NCBI GenBank assembly: GCA_037039925.1
Contig: JAXRKP010001794.1
Span: 12,501-76,500 of the forward strand
Origin: Doris montereyensis
Taxonomy: Eukaryota > Mollusca > Gastropoda > Nudibranchia > Dorididae
Direction: 5' to 3'
Length of the DNA stretch: 64,000 nt
Positions 1 through 11,600 of this stretch are shown here, in pieces (position 1 is the first letter of the stretch; each line of letters opens with the position of its first letter). The translations under genes were made by a program, and so were the position numbers. The notes beneath the pieces are model-generated. The model did not search any database, was not told where the DNA came from, and saw only the letters and a program-made list of their open reading frames with translations.

Positions 1-1049
1 ATCGCAGTTCATCGGAGTTAGGCGTGTTGTCATCGCAGCTCATCTGGAGTTAAGTGTGTTGTCATCGCAGTCTATCGGAGTTAAGTGTGTTGTCATCGTC
101 TATCAGAGTTATGTGTTGTCACTGCAGTCTATCGGAGTTAGGTGTGTTGTCATCGCAGTCTATCGGAGTTGTATGTGTTGTCATCGCACCTTCATCGAGC
201 GGCGTGTTGTCATCGCAGTCTATCGGAGTTAAGCGTGTTGTCATCGCAGTCTATCGGAGTTAGGGCGTGTTGTCATCGCAGTCTATCGCAGTTAGGCGTG
301 TTGTCATCGCAGTTCATTCTGGAGTTAAGTGTTGTCATCGCAGTTCATCGGAGCTAAGTGTGTTGTCATCGCAGTCTATCGGAGTTAGGTGTGTTGTCAT
401 CGCAGTCTATCAGAGTTAGGTGTGTTGTCATCGCAGTCTATCGGAGTTAAGTGTTGTCATCGCAGTCTATCGGAGTTAAGTGTGTTGTCATCGCAGTCTA
501 TCAGAATTAAGGTGTTGTCATCGCAGTCTATCGGAGTTATGTGTTGTCATGACAGTCTAATTGAGTTAAGTGTGTTGTCATCGCAGTTCATCGGAGTTAG
601 GTGTGTTGTCATCGCAGTCTATCGAGTTAGGGTGTTTTCATCACAGTCATCGGAGTTAAGTGTGTTGTCATCGCAGTCTATCGGAGTTAAGTGTGTTGTC
701 ATCGCAGTCTATCGGAGTTAGGTGTGTTGTCATCACAGTATATCGGAGTTGTGTGTTGTCATCGCAGTCTATCGGAGTTGTGGTGTTGTCATCACAGTCT
801 ATCGGAGTTATGTTGTCATCGCAGTCATATCGGAGTTACGTGTGTTGTCATGGCAGTCTATCGGAGTTAGGTGTGTTGTCATCACAGTCTATCGGAGTTA
901 GTGTGTTGGTCGCAGTTCATCGGAGTTAGGTGTGTTGTCATCACAGTCTGTCGGAGTTAGGTGTGTTGTCATCGCAGTCTATCGGAGCAGTGTTGTCATC
1001 GCAGTCTATCGGAATTAGGTGTGTTGTCATCGCAGTCTATCGGAATTAG

Positions 1050-1870
1050 GTGTGTTGTCATCGCGACAGTCTATCGGAGTGAGGCGTTGTCATCGCAGTC
1101 TATCTGAGTTAAGTGTGTTGTCATCGCAGTCTATCAGAGTTAGGTGTGTTGTCATCGCAGTTTATTGGAGTTAGGTGCGTTGTCATCGCAGTCTATCTGA
1201 GTTAAGTGTGTTGTCATGGCAGCCTATCTGAGTTAAGTTGTTGTCATTGCAGTCTATCTGAGTTAATCCGTGCTGTCATCGCAACTGAGTGCTGTTCATC
1301 GCAGTCTATCGGAGTTAAGTCTGTTGTCATCGCAGTTTATCGGAATTAGATTGTTGTCATCGCAGTCTATCGGAGTTAAGTCTGTTGTCATCGCAGTCTA
1401 TTGGAGTTAAGCGTGTTGTCATCGCAGTCTATCTGAGCGATGTTGTCATCGCAGTCTATTGGAGTTAGTGTTGTCATCGAGTCTATCTGGAGTTAAGTCT
1501 GTTGTCATCGCAGTCTATTGGAGTTAGTCTGTTGTCATCGCAGTCTATTGGAGTTAAGTGCGTGTTGTCATCGCAGTCTATCTGAGTTAAGTGCGTTGTC
1601 ATCGCAGTCTATCGGAGTTAGTGTGTTGTCATCGCAGTCTATCTGAGTTAAGTATTATCGCAGTCTATCTGAGCGCCTTCTTCATCTCCCATCGGAGTTA
1701 AGTCTGTTGTCATCGCAGTCTATCGGAGTTAGGCGTGCTGTCATCGCAGTCTATCTGAGTTGGTGTGTTGGTCATGAGCAGCCCTATCTGAGTCTATCGG
1801 AGTTAGATGTTGTCATCGCAGTCTATCTGAGTTAGATGTGTTGTCATCGCAGTTTATCTGAGTTAGAGTC
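1050..1870. repeat. Sub-block of 31-bp satellite enriched in CTGAG variant
   Basis: Within the 31-bp array, units carrying TATCTGAGTT instead of TATCGGAGTT are concentrated here, together with TATTGGAGTT units, whereas the flanking parts are mainly TATCGGAGTT. Several units are truncated or scrambled, for example around 1265-1310 and 1780-1800. This looks like a local subfamily produced by limited amplification. The edges are soft. Confidence 0.55.
1672..1690. other. Short non-satellite interruption in 31-bp array
   Basis: A pyrimidine-rich stretch, GCGCCTTCTTCATCTCCC, replaces the middle of a 31-bp unit between a TATCTGA half and a TATCGGAGTT half. It is the clearest departure from the satellite within family 1. 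It is too short to identify and may be a scrambled unit. Confidence 0.5.
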
Positions 1871-2586
1871 TGTTGTCATCGCAGTCTATCGGAGTTAGAT
1901 GTGTTGTCATCGCAGTCTATCGGAGTTAGGCCTGTTGTCATCGCAGCAGTCTATCGGAGTTAGGCCTGTTGTCATCGCAGTCTATCGGAGTTAGATGTGT
2001 TGTCATCGCAGTCTATCGGAGTTAGATGTGTTGTCATCGCAGTCTATCTGAGTTAGGCCTGTTGTCATCGCAGTCTATCTGAGTTAAGTGTGTTGTCATC
2101 GCAGTCTATCGAGTTAAGTGCGTGTTGTCATGGCAGTCTATCGGAGTTAGTTCATCGCAGTGTGTTGTCATCGCAGTCTATTGGAGTTAGACGTGTTGTC
2201 ATCGCAGTCTATCGGAGTTAAGTGTGTTGTCATCGCAGTCTATCGGAGTTAGGCGTGTTGTCATCGCAGTCTATCTGAATTAAGTGTGTTGTCATCGCAG
2301 TCTATCAGAGTTAAGTGTGTTGTCATCGCAGTCCATTCGGAGTTAGGTGTGTTGTCATCGCAGTCTATTGAGTATGTGTGTTGTCATCACAGTCTATCTG
2401 AATTAAGTGTGTTGTCATCGCAGTCTATCGGAGTTAAGTGTGTTGTCATCGCAGTCTATTGAGTTAGAGTGTGTTGTCATCGCAGTCTATTGAGTTAGAG
2501 TGTGTTGTCATCGCAGTCTATCTGAGTTATGCTGTCATCGCAGTCTATCGGAGTTAGGCGTGTTGTCATCGCAGTCTATTGAGTTA

Positions 2587-2616
2587 AACGTTCGTTTGCT
2601 TTTCCGTTTTGTTTTG
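2587..2616. other. Junction between the two satellites
   Basis: After the last 31-bp unit ends in GAGTTA, about 30 bp of T-rich sequence (it includes ACGTTCGTTTGC and TTTTCCGTTTTGTTTT) precedes the first TATCTCAACG unit of the 23-bp family. It matches neither satellite and I see it nowhere else in the window. There is no target-site duplication, inverted repeat or transposon end around it. It is best read as the scar of the recombination or insertion that joined two unrelated arrays, or as a remnant of the earlier single-copy sequence. Confidence 0.75.
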
Positions 2617-3007
2617 TATCTCAACGATAAAAAAAGAGTATATCAACTAGACAAAAAGAGTATCTCAACTAGAAAAAGAGTATCTCAACTAGGCAAAAAG
2701 AGTATTCAACTAGACAAAAAGAGTATCTCCAAGAGAGACAAAAGGATATCGCAACGCAAGAAAAAAGAGTATCTCAAGGGAGAAAAGGGATATCTCAACG
2801 GAAATAAAAAGGATGTCTCAACGAAAATAAAAGGGATATCTCAAAGAGAGAAAAGGGAGTATTCAACGGGAGAAAAAGGAGTATATCAACGAGAGAAAAA
2901 GGAGTATTTCATTCAGAGAAAAGGAGTATCTCAACGAGAATAAAAATGTATATCTCAACGAGCGAAAAAAACAAACTCAATGAGAAAATAAAGAATTCCT
3001 CGTTTCG
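2617..3007. repeat. Diverged 23-bp satellite block, module copy 1
   Basis: Units of about 20-26 bp keep the TATCTCAA core but have unusual spacers: CTAGACAAAAAGAG at first, then CGAGAATAAAAAGG, CGGAAATAAAAAGG and CGGGAGAAAAAGGAG. The variants GGGATATCTCAACG and GGATGTCTCAACG are typical. The block ends with CAATGAGAAAATAAAGAA (from 2978), a short CCTCGTTTCGTC bridge, and then the CT tract. The same order of variants recurs before the second CT tract, so this is the 5' part of a composite module. The block may preserve an older form of the 23-bp family; this is inference. Confidence 0.85.
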
Positions 3008-3694
<687 letters not shown>

Positions 3695-5156
3695 AATGAG
3701 AAAAGAAACAGTATTCAAAGTGAAAAGAAAGAGTATCTCAATTTGAAAAAGAGTATCTCAACAAGAAAAGACAGAGTATCTCAATGTGAAAAGAAAGAGT
3801 ATTCAACAAGAAAAGAAAGAGTATCTCAACAAGAAAAGAAAGATTATCTCAATGAGAAAAGATAGAGTATCTAAACAAGAAAAAAGAGTATCTCAATGTG
3901 AAAAGAAAGAGTATTTCAATGTGAAAAGAAAGAGTATCTCTCCAATGTAGTGAAGAATATCTCAATGTGAAAAGAAAAGAGTATCTTAAAAGAAAGAGTA
4001 TCTCAACAAGAAAAGAAAGAGCATCTCAACAAGAAAAAGAAAGAGATCTCAACAAGAAAAGAAAGAATGTCAACAAGAAAAGAAAGAGTATCTCAAGAAA
4101 AAGAAATGTATCTGAAAAGAAAGAGCATCTCAATGAAAAGAAAGAGCATCTCAATGAGAAAAGAAAGAGAGAAAGAGAAAGAAAGTAAGAGCATCCCAAT
4201 GTGAAAGAAAGAGTATCTCAACAAGAAAAGAAAGAGTACCTCAATGTGAAAAGAAACAGTATCTCAATATGAAAAGAAAGAGTATCTCAATATGAAAAGA
4301 TAAGAAAAGAAAGAGTATCTCAACAAAAAAGAAAGAGTATCCCAACAAAAAAAAGAGTATCTCAACAAAAAAAGAGCATCTCAACAAGAAAAGAAAGAGT
4401 ATCAAAAAGAAAGAGTATCAACAAGAAAAGAAAAAGAGTATCTCAACAAAAAGAAAGAAGAAACAAGAAAGAAAAGTATCCCAAAAAGAAAAGAAAGAGT
4501 ATCTCAATGTGAAAAGATAGAGTATCTGAAAAGAAAAGTATGTCAATATAAAAAGAAGGATCTCAATGTGAAGAAAGAGTATCTCAACAAGAAAGAAAGA
4601 GTATCTCAACAAGAAAAGAAAGAGTATCTCTACAAGAAAAGAAAAGGTACAAGAAAAGAAAGAGTATCTCAACGAGAAAGAAAGAGTGTCTCAATGTGAA
4701 AAGAAAGAGTATCTCAATGAGAAAAAGAAAAGAATATCTGAAAAGAAAGAGTATCTCAATATGAAAAGAAAGAGTATCTCAAAAGAAAAGAAAGAGTATC
4801 AATGTGAAAATAAATAGTATCTCAACAAGAAAAGAAACAGTATCTCAATGACAACAAAGAGTATCTCAACAAGAAAAGAAAGAGTATCTCAACAAGAAAA
4901 GAAAGAGTATTTCAACAAGAAAAAAAAGAGTATCTCAACAAGAAAAGAAAGAGTATCTCAATGAGAAAAGAAAGAAGAGGCTCTCAACAAGAAAAAGAAA
5001 GAGTATCTCAACAAGAAAAGAAAGAGTATCTCAACAAGAAACGAAAAGAATAAAGAGTATTCTCAATGTGAAAAGAAAGAGTATCTCAATGAGAAAAGAT
5101 AGAGTATCTCAAAGAGAAAAGAAAGAGTATCTCAACGAGAAAAGAAAAGAGATTCA
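3695..5156. repeat. 23-bp satellite, degenerate, between CT tracts 1 and 2
   Basis: Units of GAAAAGAAAGAG, TATCTCAA and a variable trinucleotide (mostly CAA or TGT, some TGA), with many indels: AAAAAGAG, AAAGAAAGAAAG, lost TATCTC cores and missing trinucleotides. The first 220 bp (GTGAAAAG..., TTTGAAAAAGAG, ACAGAGTATC, GATTATCTCAATGAG, GATAGAGTATCTAAACAAG) occur in the same order after the second CT tract, so this start is the 3' flank of the composite module. No gene is visible. Open frames here are short and follow the repeat phase. Confidence 0.92.
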
Positions 5157-5590
5157 ATGAGAAAAAAGGAGTATCTCAATGTGAAAAGAAAGAAGAATAT
5201 CTTCACCAAAAAAAACGAGAATAAAAAGAAAGGAGAAAAAGGGATATCTCAACAAGAAAAGGATATCTCAAGGAGAATAAAAAAGAATCTCAAGGAAAAT
5301 AAGAAGGATATCTCAAGGATAAAAAGTATCCCAACGAGAATAAAAAGGGATATCTCTTAACGCAAGAAAAAAAAAGAAGGAGAAAAAGGGATATCTCAAC
5401 GGAAAGAAAAGGGATGTCTCAACGAAAATAAAAAGGGATATCTCAAGAGAAAGGAGTATCCCAACGGGAGAAAAAGGAGTATCTCAACGAAAGAAAAAGG
5501 AAACAACGAGAGAAAAGGAGTATCTCAACGAGAATAAAAAGGATATCTCAAAGAAAAAAAAACTCAATGAGAAAATAAAGAATCTCAACC
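5157..5590. repeat. Diverged 23-bp satellite block, module copy 2
   Basis: This block is collinear with the one at 2617-3007. It has ACGCAAGAAAAAA, GGGATATCTCAACGG, GGGATGTCTCAACG, AAAATAAAAAGGGATATC, CCAACGGGAGAAAAAGGAG, CGAGAATAAAAAGG and finally CAATGAGAAAATAAAGAA (from 5565) immediately before the CT tract. The end anchor lies 2,587 bp downstream of the same anchor at 2978. It differs from copy 1 by small indels and substitutions. Its left edge grades into ordinary 23-bp units. Confidence 0.85.
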
Positions 5591-5853
<263 letters not shown>

Positions 5854-8062
5854 ACTCTCAATTTGAAAAAAAGAGTATCTCAAAAGAAAAGAAAGAGTAT
5901 CTAAAAAGAACAAGAAAAGAAAAGACAGAGTATCTCAACGTGAAAAGAAAGAGTATCTCAACAAGAAAAGAAAAGATTATCTCAATTAGAAAAGATAGAG
6001 TATCTAAATAAGAAAAGAAAGAGTATCTCAATGTGAAAAGAAAAGAGTATCTCAATGAGAAAAAAGAAAGTATATCTCTATGAGAAAAGAAAGAAAGAAA
6101 AAAAAGTATCTCAACAAGAAAACAAAGAGGATTTCAATGTGAAAAGAAAAAGTATCTCAATGTGAAAAGAAAGAGTATCCCAAGGAGAAAGAAAAGAAAG
6201 AGAATATCTCAATGGGAAAAGATAGACATCTGTCAGAAGAGAAAGAATTCCCAACAAGAAAAGAAAGAGTATCTCAACAAGAAAAAAAAAGAAAGAGTAT
6301 CTCAACAAGAAAAGAAAGAGTATCTCAACAAAAAAGATCTCAAGAAAAGATAGAGCATCTCAATGTGAAAAGAAAAGAGTATCTCAACAAGAAAAGAAAG
6401 AGTATCCCAACAAGAAAAAAAGAGTATCTCAATGTGAAAAGAAAAAGTATCTCAATGAGAAAAGAAGGAACGAAAAAGAAAGAAAAGAATAGAGTATCTC
6501 AACAAGAAAAGAAAAAGTATCCAACAAAAAAAGAAAGGGTATTTCAATGTGAAAAGAAAGAGTATTCTCAAGTTGAAAAGAAAGAGTATCCCAACAAGAA
6601 AAGAAAGAGTATCTCAACAAGAAAAGAAATAGCCCTACAAGAAAGAAAGAGTGTCTCAATGTGAACAAGAAACAAAGAGTATCTCAACAAGAAAGGAAAG
6701 AGTATCTCAATGTGAAAAACAAGTATCCCAACAAGAAAAGAAAGAGAAAAGAAAGAGTATCTCAATGTGAAGAGAAAGCACTATCTTAAGAAAAGAAAGA
6801 GTATCTAAACAAGAAAAAAGAAAGAGTATCTCAATGAAGAGAAAGAGAAAAAGAAAGAGTGTCTCAAGAAAAGAAAGACTACTCAACAAGAAAAGAAAGA
6901 GTATCTTAACAAGAAAAGAAAGAGAATCTCAATGTGAAAAGAAAGAGTATCTCAAAAGAAAGAATATCTCAACAAGAAAAGAAAAGATTAGTTCAACAAG
7001 AAAAAGAAAGAGTATCTCAACAAGAAAAGAAAGAGTGTCTCAATGAGAAAAGAAAAAGAGTATCTCAATAAGAAAAAGAAAGAAAGAAAGAAAGAGTATC
7101 TCAATGAGAAAAGAAAGAGTATCTCAACAAGAAAAGAAAGAGTATCTCAATGAAAAGAAAGAGTATCTCAAGAAAAGAAAGAGTATCTCAACAAGAAAAG
7201 AAAGAGTATCTCAACAAGAAAATAAAGTATTCAATGTCAACAATGTGAAAAGAAAGAGTATCTCAACAATGTGAAAAGAAAGAGTATCTCAATGTGAAAA
7301 GAAAGAGTATCTCAATGTGAAAAGAAAGGAGTGTCTCAACAAGAAAAGAAAGAGTATCTCAACAAGAAAAGAAAGAGTATCTCAATGTGAAAATAAAGAG
7401 ATCTCAATGTGAAAAGAAAGACTATCTCAATGTGAAAAGAAAGAGTATCTCAATGAGAAAAGAAAAAGAGTATCTCTTAATAGAAAAGGAAAGAGCATTC
7501 AAGAAAAGAAAGAGTATTCAACAAAAAAGAAAGAGGTATCTCAACAAGAAAAAAGAGTATCTCAGCAAGAAAAAGAAAGAGTATCTCAATGAGAAAAAGA
7601 AAGAGTATCTCAATGAGAAAAAGAAATAGTATATCAACAAGAAAGAAAGAGTATCTCATTGAGAAAAGAAAAGGTCTGAACGAGAAAAGAAAGAGTATCT
7701 CAATGTGAAAAGAAAGAATATCTCAATGTGAAAAGAAAGAGATCGCAATGACAAAAAGAAAGAGTATCTCAACAAGAAAAAAAAAAAAAAGAAAGAGTAT
7801 CTCAACAAGAAAAGAAAGAGTATCACAACAAGAAAAAAAGGGATATCTCATTGAGAAAAGAAAGAGTTTATCTCAAGGAAAAGAAAAATATCTCAATGAA
7901 AAAAAGAGTATCTAACGAGAAAAGAGGATAAATAAGAAAAGAAAGAGTATCTCAACGAGAAAAGAAAGAGTATCTCAAACAAGAAAAAAAGAGTATCTCA
8001 ACAAGAAAAAAAAAAGAAAAAAAGAGTAACTCAATGCAACGGAAAAGAAAGAGATGTCTCAA
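5854..8062. repeat. 23-bp satellite, degenerate, downstream of CT tract 2
   Basis: The block begins with the same flank as 3695 onward: TTTGAAAAAAAGAG, ACAGAGTATCTCAACG (5925), GATTATCTCAATTAG (5975), GATAGAGTATCTAAATAAG. It then continues as irregular 23-bp units with frequent indels, A-run length changes and lost cores, for example poly-A runs near 7770-7790. CAA and TGT trinucleotides dominate, with some TGA. I see no regular higher-order periodicity by eye and no gene. Confidence 0.9.
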
Positions 8063-8400
8063 CAAGAAAGAAAGAAAAGGGATATCTCAAAGAGAGAAGA
8101 AGGAGTATCCCAACGGAGAAAAGAAAGAGTATCTCAACAAGAAAGGAAAGAGTAAGAAAAAGAAAGATTATATCAACGAAAAGAAAAAGGAGTATCTCAA
8201 TGAGAAAAGAAAGAAAAAAAGAAAAAAACGTATCTCAACGTGAAAAGATAGGGATATCTCAACGAGAAAAAAAGAAAATCTCAATGAGAAAAGAAAGAGC
8301 ATGTCAACCTCAATGAGAAAAGAAAGAGATTCAATGTGAAAAGAAAGAGACCAAGTTGAAAAAAAGAGTATCCCAAAAAGAAAAGAAAGAGTATCTCAAC
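8063..8400. repeat. Diverged block, degraded module copy 3
   Basis: GGGATATCTCAAAGAGAG (8079), AGGAGTATCCCAACGGAG and GGGATATCTCAACGAG units reappear about 2.6 kb after their counterparts at 2833 and 5435. They are mixed with AAAGAAAAAAAGAAAA runs and ordinary 23-bp units and are followed by CT islands, which gives the same order (GGG block, then CT) as module copies 1 and 2. The match is weaker, and part may have been lost or overwritten by later 23-bp copies. Confidence 0.6.
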
Positions 8401-8690
8401 TCTCTCTCTCTCTCTCTCTCAATGTGAAAAGAAAGAGTCTCTCAACAAGAAAAGAAAGAGTATCTCTCTCTCTCTCTATCTCAATCTGAAAAGAAAGAGT
8501 ATCTCAACAAGAAAAGGCAGAGTATCTCAATGTCTCTCTCTCTCTATCTCAACAAGAAAAAGAAAGAGTCTCTGAATGAGAAAAGATCTCTATCTAATCT
8601 CTCTATCTGTAATGTGAAAAGAAAGAGTCTTCAATCTCTCTCTCTCTATCTCTCAGAAAAGAAAGACTATCTCAACACTCTCTCTATCTC
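8401..8690. repeat. Cluster of short CT islands inside 23-bp units
   Basis: Runs of about 6-10 CT dinucleotides at about 8401-8420, 8464-8477, 8533-8546, 8634-8652 and 8676-8688, with smaller ones near 8588-8605, separated by single 23-bp units. Many islands lie exactly where the unit has TATCTC, as in GAGTATCTCTCTCTC followed by TATCTCAA. They therefore look like slippage expansions of the satellite's own TCTC. The cluster occupies the position expected for a third CT tract of the composite module. Confidence 0.85.
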
Positions 8691-11600
8691 AACTAGAAAA
8701 CAAAGAGGATCTCAATGTGAAAAGAAAGAGTATCTCAACAAAAAGAAAGAGTATTTCAATGAGAAAAGAAAGAGTATCTCTCTGAAAAGAAAGAATATCT
8801 CAATGTGGAAAAGATAGAGTATCTCATTAGAAGAGAAAAGAGTCTGTCAACAAGAAAAGTCTGTCTTCTACAAGAAAAGAAAGAGTATTCCAATGTGAAA
8901 AGAAAGAGTATCTCAACAAGAAAAGAAAGAGTATCTCAACAAGAAAAGAAAGAGTATCTCTCCAATGCAAAAAGAAAGAGTATCTCAACACGAAAAGAAA
9001 GAGTATCTCTCAACAAGAAAAGAAAGAGTATCTCCAATGTGAAAAGATAAAGTATCTCAATGAGAAAAAAGAGTATCTCAACAAGAAAAAGAAAGAGTAT
9101 CTCAACAAGAAAAGAAAGAGTATCTCAATGTGAAAAGAAAGATTATCTCAATGTGAAAAGAAAAAGTATCTCAATGAGAAAAGAAAGAGTCCGTCAATGT
9201 GAAAAGAAAGAGTATCTCAATGTGAAAAGATAGAGTATCTCTCTGAGAAAAGAAAGGAGTATTCCAATGTGAAAAGAAAGAGTATCTCAAGAAAAGAAAG
9301 AGGATTCAACAAGAAAAGAAAGAGTATCTCAACAAGAAAAAGAAAGAGTATCTCAATGTGAAAAAGATAGACTATCTTAACGAAAAGAAAGAGTATCTCT
9401 CAATTTGAAGAAAAGAGTATCTCAACAAGAAAAGAAAGAGTATTCCCAACAAGAAAGGAAAGAGTATCTCAATGTGGAAAAGAAAGAGTATTTCAACAAG
9501 AAAAGACAGAGTATCTCAACAAGAAAATAAAGAAAAGAAAGATAGACTATCTTAATGACAAAAAGAACAAGTATCTCAAAAGAAAAGAAAACTATTCAAC
9601 AAGAAAAGAAAGATTATTCAATGTGAAAAGAGAGTATCTCAACAAGAAAAGAATTAAGTCAACAAGAAAAGAAAGATTATCTCAACAAGAAAAGAAAGAG
9701 TATCTCAAAAGAAAAGAAAGACTATCTCAATGAGAAAAGAAAGAGTATCTCAATAAGAAAAGAAAGAGTATCTCAATCATTCAACAAGAAAACAAAGAGG
9801 ATTTCAATGTGAAAAGAAAGAGTATCTCAATGTGAAAAGAAAAGATATCTCAATGAGAAAAGAAGAAAGAGTATCTCAATGTGAAAAGAAAGAATATCTC
9901 AATGTGAAAAGAAAGAAAAGATAGAGTATCTCATTGAGAAAAGAAAGAGTACCTCAACAAGAAAAAGAAAGAGATCTCAATGAGAAAGAAAGAGTATTCA
10001 AGAAAAAAGAAAGAGTATCTCAATGTGAAAAGAAAGAGTATCTCAACAAGAAAAGAAAGAGTATCTCAATGTGAAAAGAAAGAGTATCTCAACAAGAAAA
10101 GAAAGAGTATCTCAATGAGAAAAGAAAGAGCATCTCAATGTGAAAAGAAAGATTATCTCAACAAGAAAAGAAAGATTATCTCGAAAAGAAAGAGTCTTAT
10201 GTGAAAAGATAGAGTATCTAAATAAGAAAAGAAAGAGTATCTCAATGAGAAAAGATAGGAGTATCTCAATGAGAAAAGAAAGAGTATCTCAATGTGAAAA
10301 GAAAAGAGTATTCCCAAGTTGAAAAGAAAGAGAAAAGAAAGACTATCTACAACACGAAAAGATAGTATACTCCAACACAAAAAGATAGAGATCTTTAACT
10401 AGGAAACAAAGAACAAAGAAAACAAAGAGGATTTGAACAAAATAAGAAAGAGTATTTCAATGAGAAAAGAAAGAAAGTATCTCAATGAAAAGAAAGAAAA
10501 GAAAAAAGAGTATCTCATTGTGAAGAGAAAGAGTATCTCAACAAAAAAAAGAAAGAGAATGAGAAAAGAAAGAGTATCTCAATTCAAGAAAGAAAGAGTA
10601 TTCCAACAAGAAAAGAAAGAATATCTCAATGTGAAAAGAAAGAGTATCTCAATGTAAAAAGAAAGAGAAAAGAAAGAGTATCTCAACAAGAAAAGAAAGA
10701 GTATCTCAATGTGAAAAGATAGAGTATCTCAATGAGAAAAAAGAGAATTACAACAAGAAAAGAAAGAGTATCTCAACAATGTAAGAAAATAAAGAGTATC
10801 TCAATGTGAAAAGAAAGAGTATCTCAACGAAAAGAAAGAGAAAAGAAAGAGTATCTCAATGTGAAAAGAAAGAGTAAAAAAAAAAAGAAAGAGTATCTCA
10901 ACAAGAAAAAAAAAGAGTATCTCAACAAGAAAAGAAAAGATTATCTCAACAAGAAAAGAAAGAGTATCTCAATGAAAAGATAGAACAAGAAAAGAAAGAG
11001 TATCTCAGCAAGAAAAGAAAGAGTATCTCAACAAGAAAAAGAAAGAGTCTGTCAATGAGAAAAGAAAGAGTATCTGAACGAGAAAAGAAAGAGTATCTCA
11101 ATGAGAAAAGAAAGAGTATCTCAACAAAAAAGAAAGAGATCTCAATGAGAAAAGAAAGAGTATCTCAACAAGAAAAGAAAAGGGTATCTACAACAAGAAA
11201 AGAAAAGTATTTCAATACGAAAAGAAAGAGTATCTCTATGTGAAAAGAAAGAGTATCTCAATGTGAAAAGAAAAAGTATCTCAATGTAAAAAGAAAGAGT
11301 ATCTCACAAGAAAAGAAAGAGTGTCTCAATATGAAAAGAAAGAGCATCTCAACAAGAAAGAAACAGTATCTCAATGTGAAAAGAAAGAGTATCTCAATGT
11401 GAAAAGAAAGAAAGATCTCAATGAAAGAAAGAGTATCTCAACAAAAAAAGAGAGAGTATCTCAACAAGAAAAAATAAAAAGAGAAAAGAAAGAGTATCTC
11501 AATGAGTAAAGAAAGAGTAAAAGAAAAAGTATCTCAACAAGAAAAGAAAGAGTATCTCAACAAAGAAAAGAAAGAGTATCTCAATGTGAAACGAAAGAGT

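Larger units (their letters stand above)
1..2586. repeat. 31-bp satellite array (family 1)
   Basis: Head-to-tail units of mostly 29-31 bp, roughly 85 of them. On the + strand a unit reads TGTGTTGTCATCGCAG followed by TCTATCGGAGTTAGG. The most constant part is GTTGTCATCGCAG. The second half varies: TCTATCGG, TTCATCGG, TCTATCTG, TCTATTGG, and GTTAGG or GTTAAG at the unit end. Single-base changes and 1-2 base indels are frequent, and some units are shortened to about 20-25 bp. All units point the same way. The array is already running at base 1, so its left edge lies outside the window. It shares no convincing similarity with the 23-bp family to its right. Three units make about 93 bp, which gives short open frames with a 31-residue periodicity (Cys-Cys-His, Ser-Gln-Ser); these reflect the repeat and are not protein genes. 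Confidence 0.95.

Noticed and set aside
250..640. TTAGG and TTAGGG strings in the 31-bp satellite, possible telomere repeats
   Set aside because: They are single occurrences within the GAGTTAGG end of a 31-bp unit and never form a 5- or 6-bp tandem.
2320..2350. Possible CENP-B box (ATTCGGAGTTAGG)
   Set aside because: It lacks the required A and CGGG positions of the known 17-bp box, and it is one odd variant, not a regular feature of the array.
1..2640. Common origin of the 31-bp and 23-bp satellites (AGTCTATC versus GAGTATCTC)
   Set aside because: The resemblance covers only a few bases around TATC and the rest is unrelated, so it is no better than chance.
2500..2943. Open frame of 147 codons crossing from the 31-bp to the 23-bp satellite
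   Set aside because: It begins inside 31-bp units and continues through the diverged 23-bp units. Its composition just follows the repeats (Lys/Ser/Glu), and there is no domain, splice pattern or promoter.
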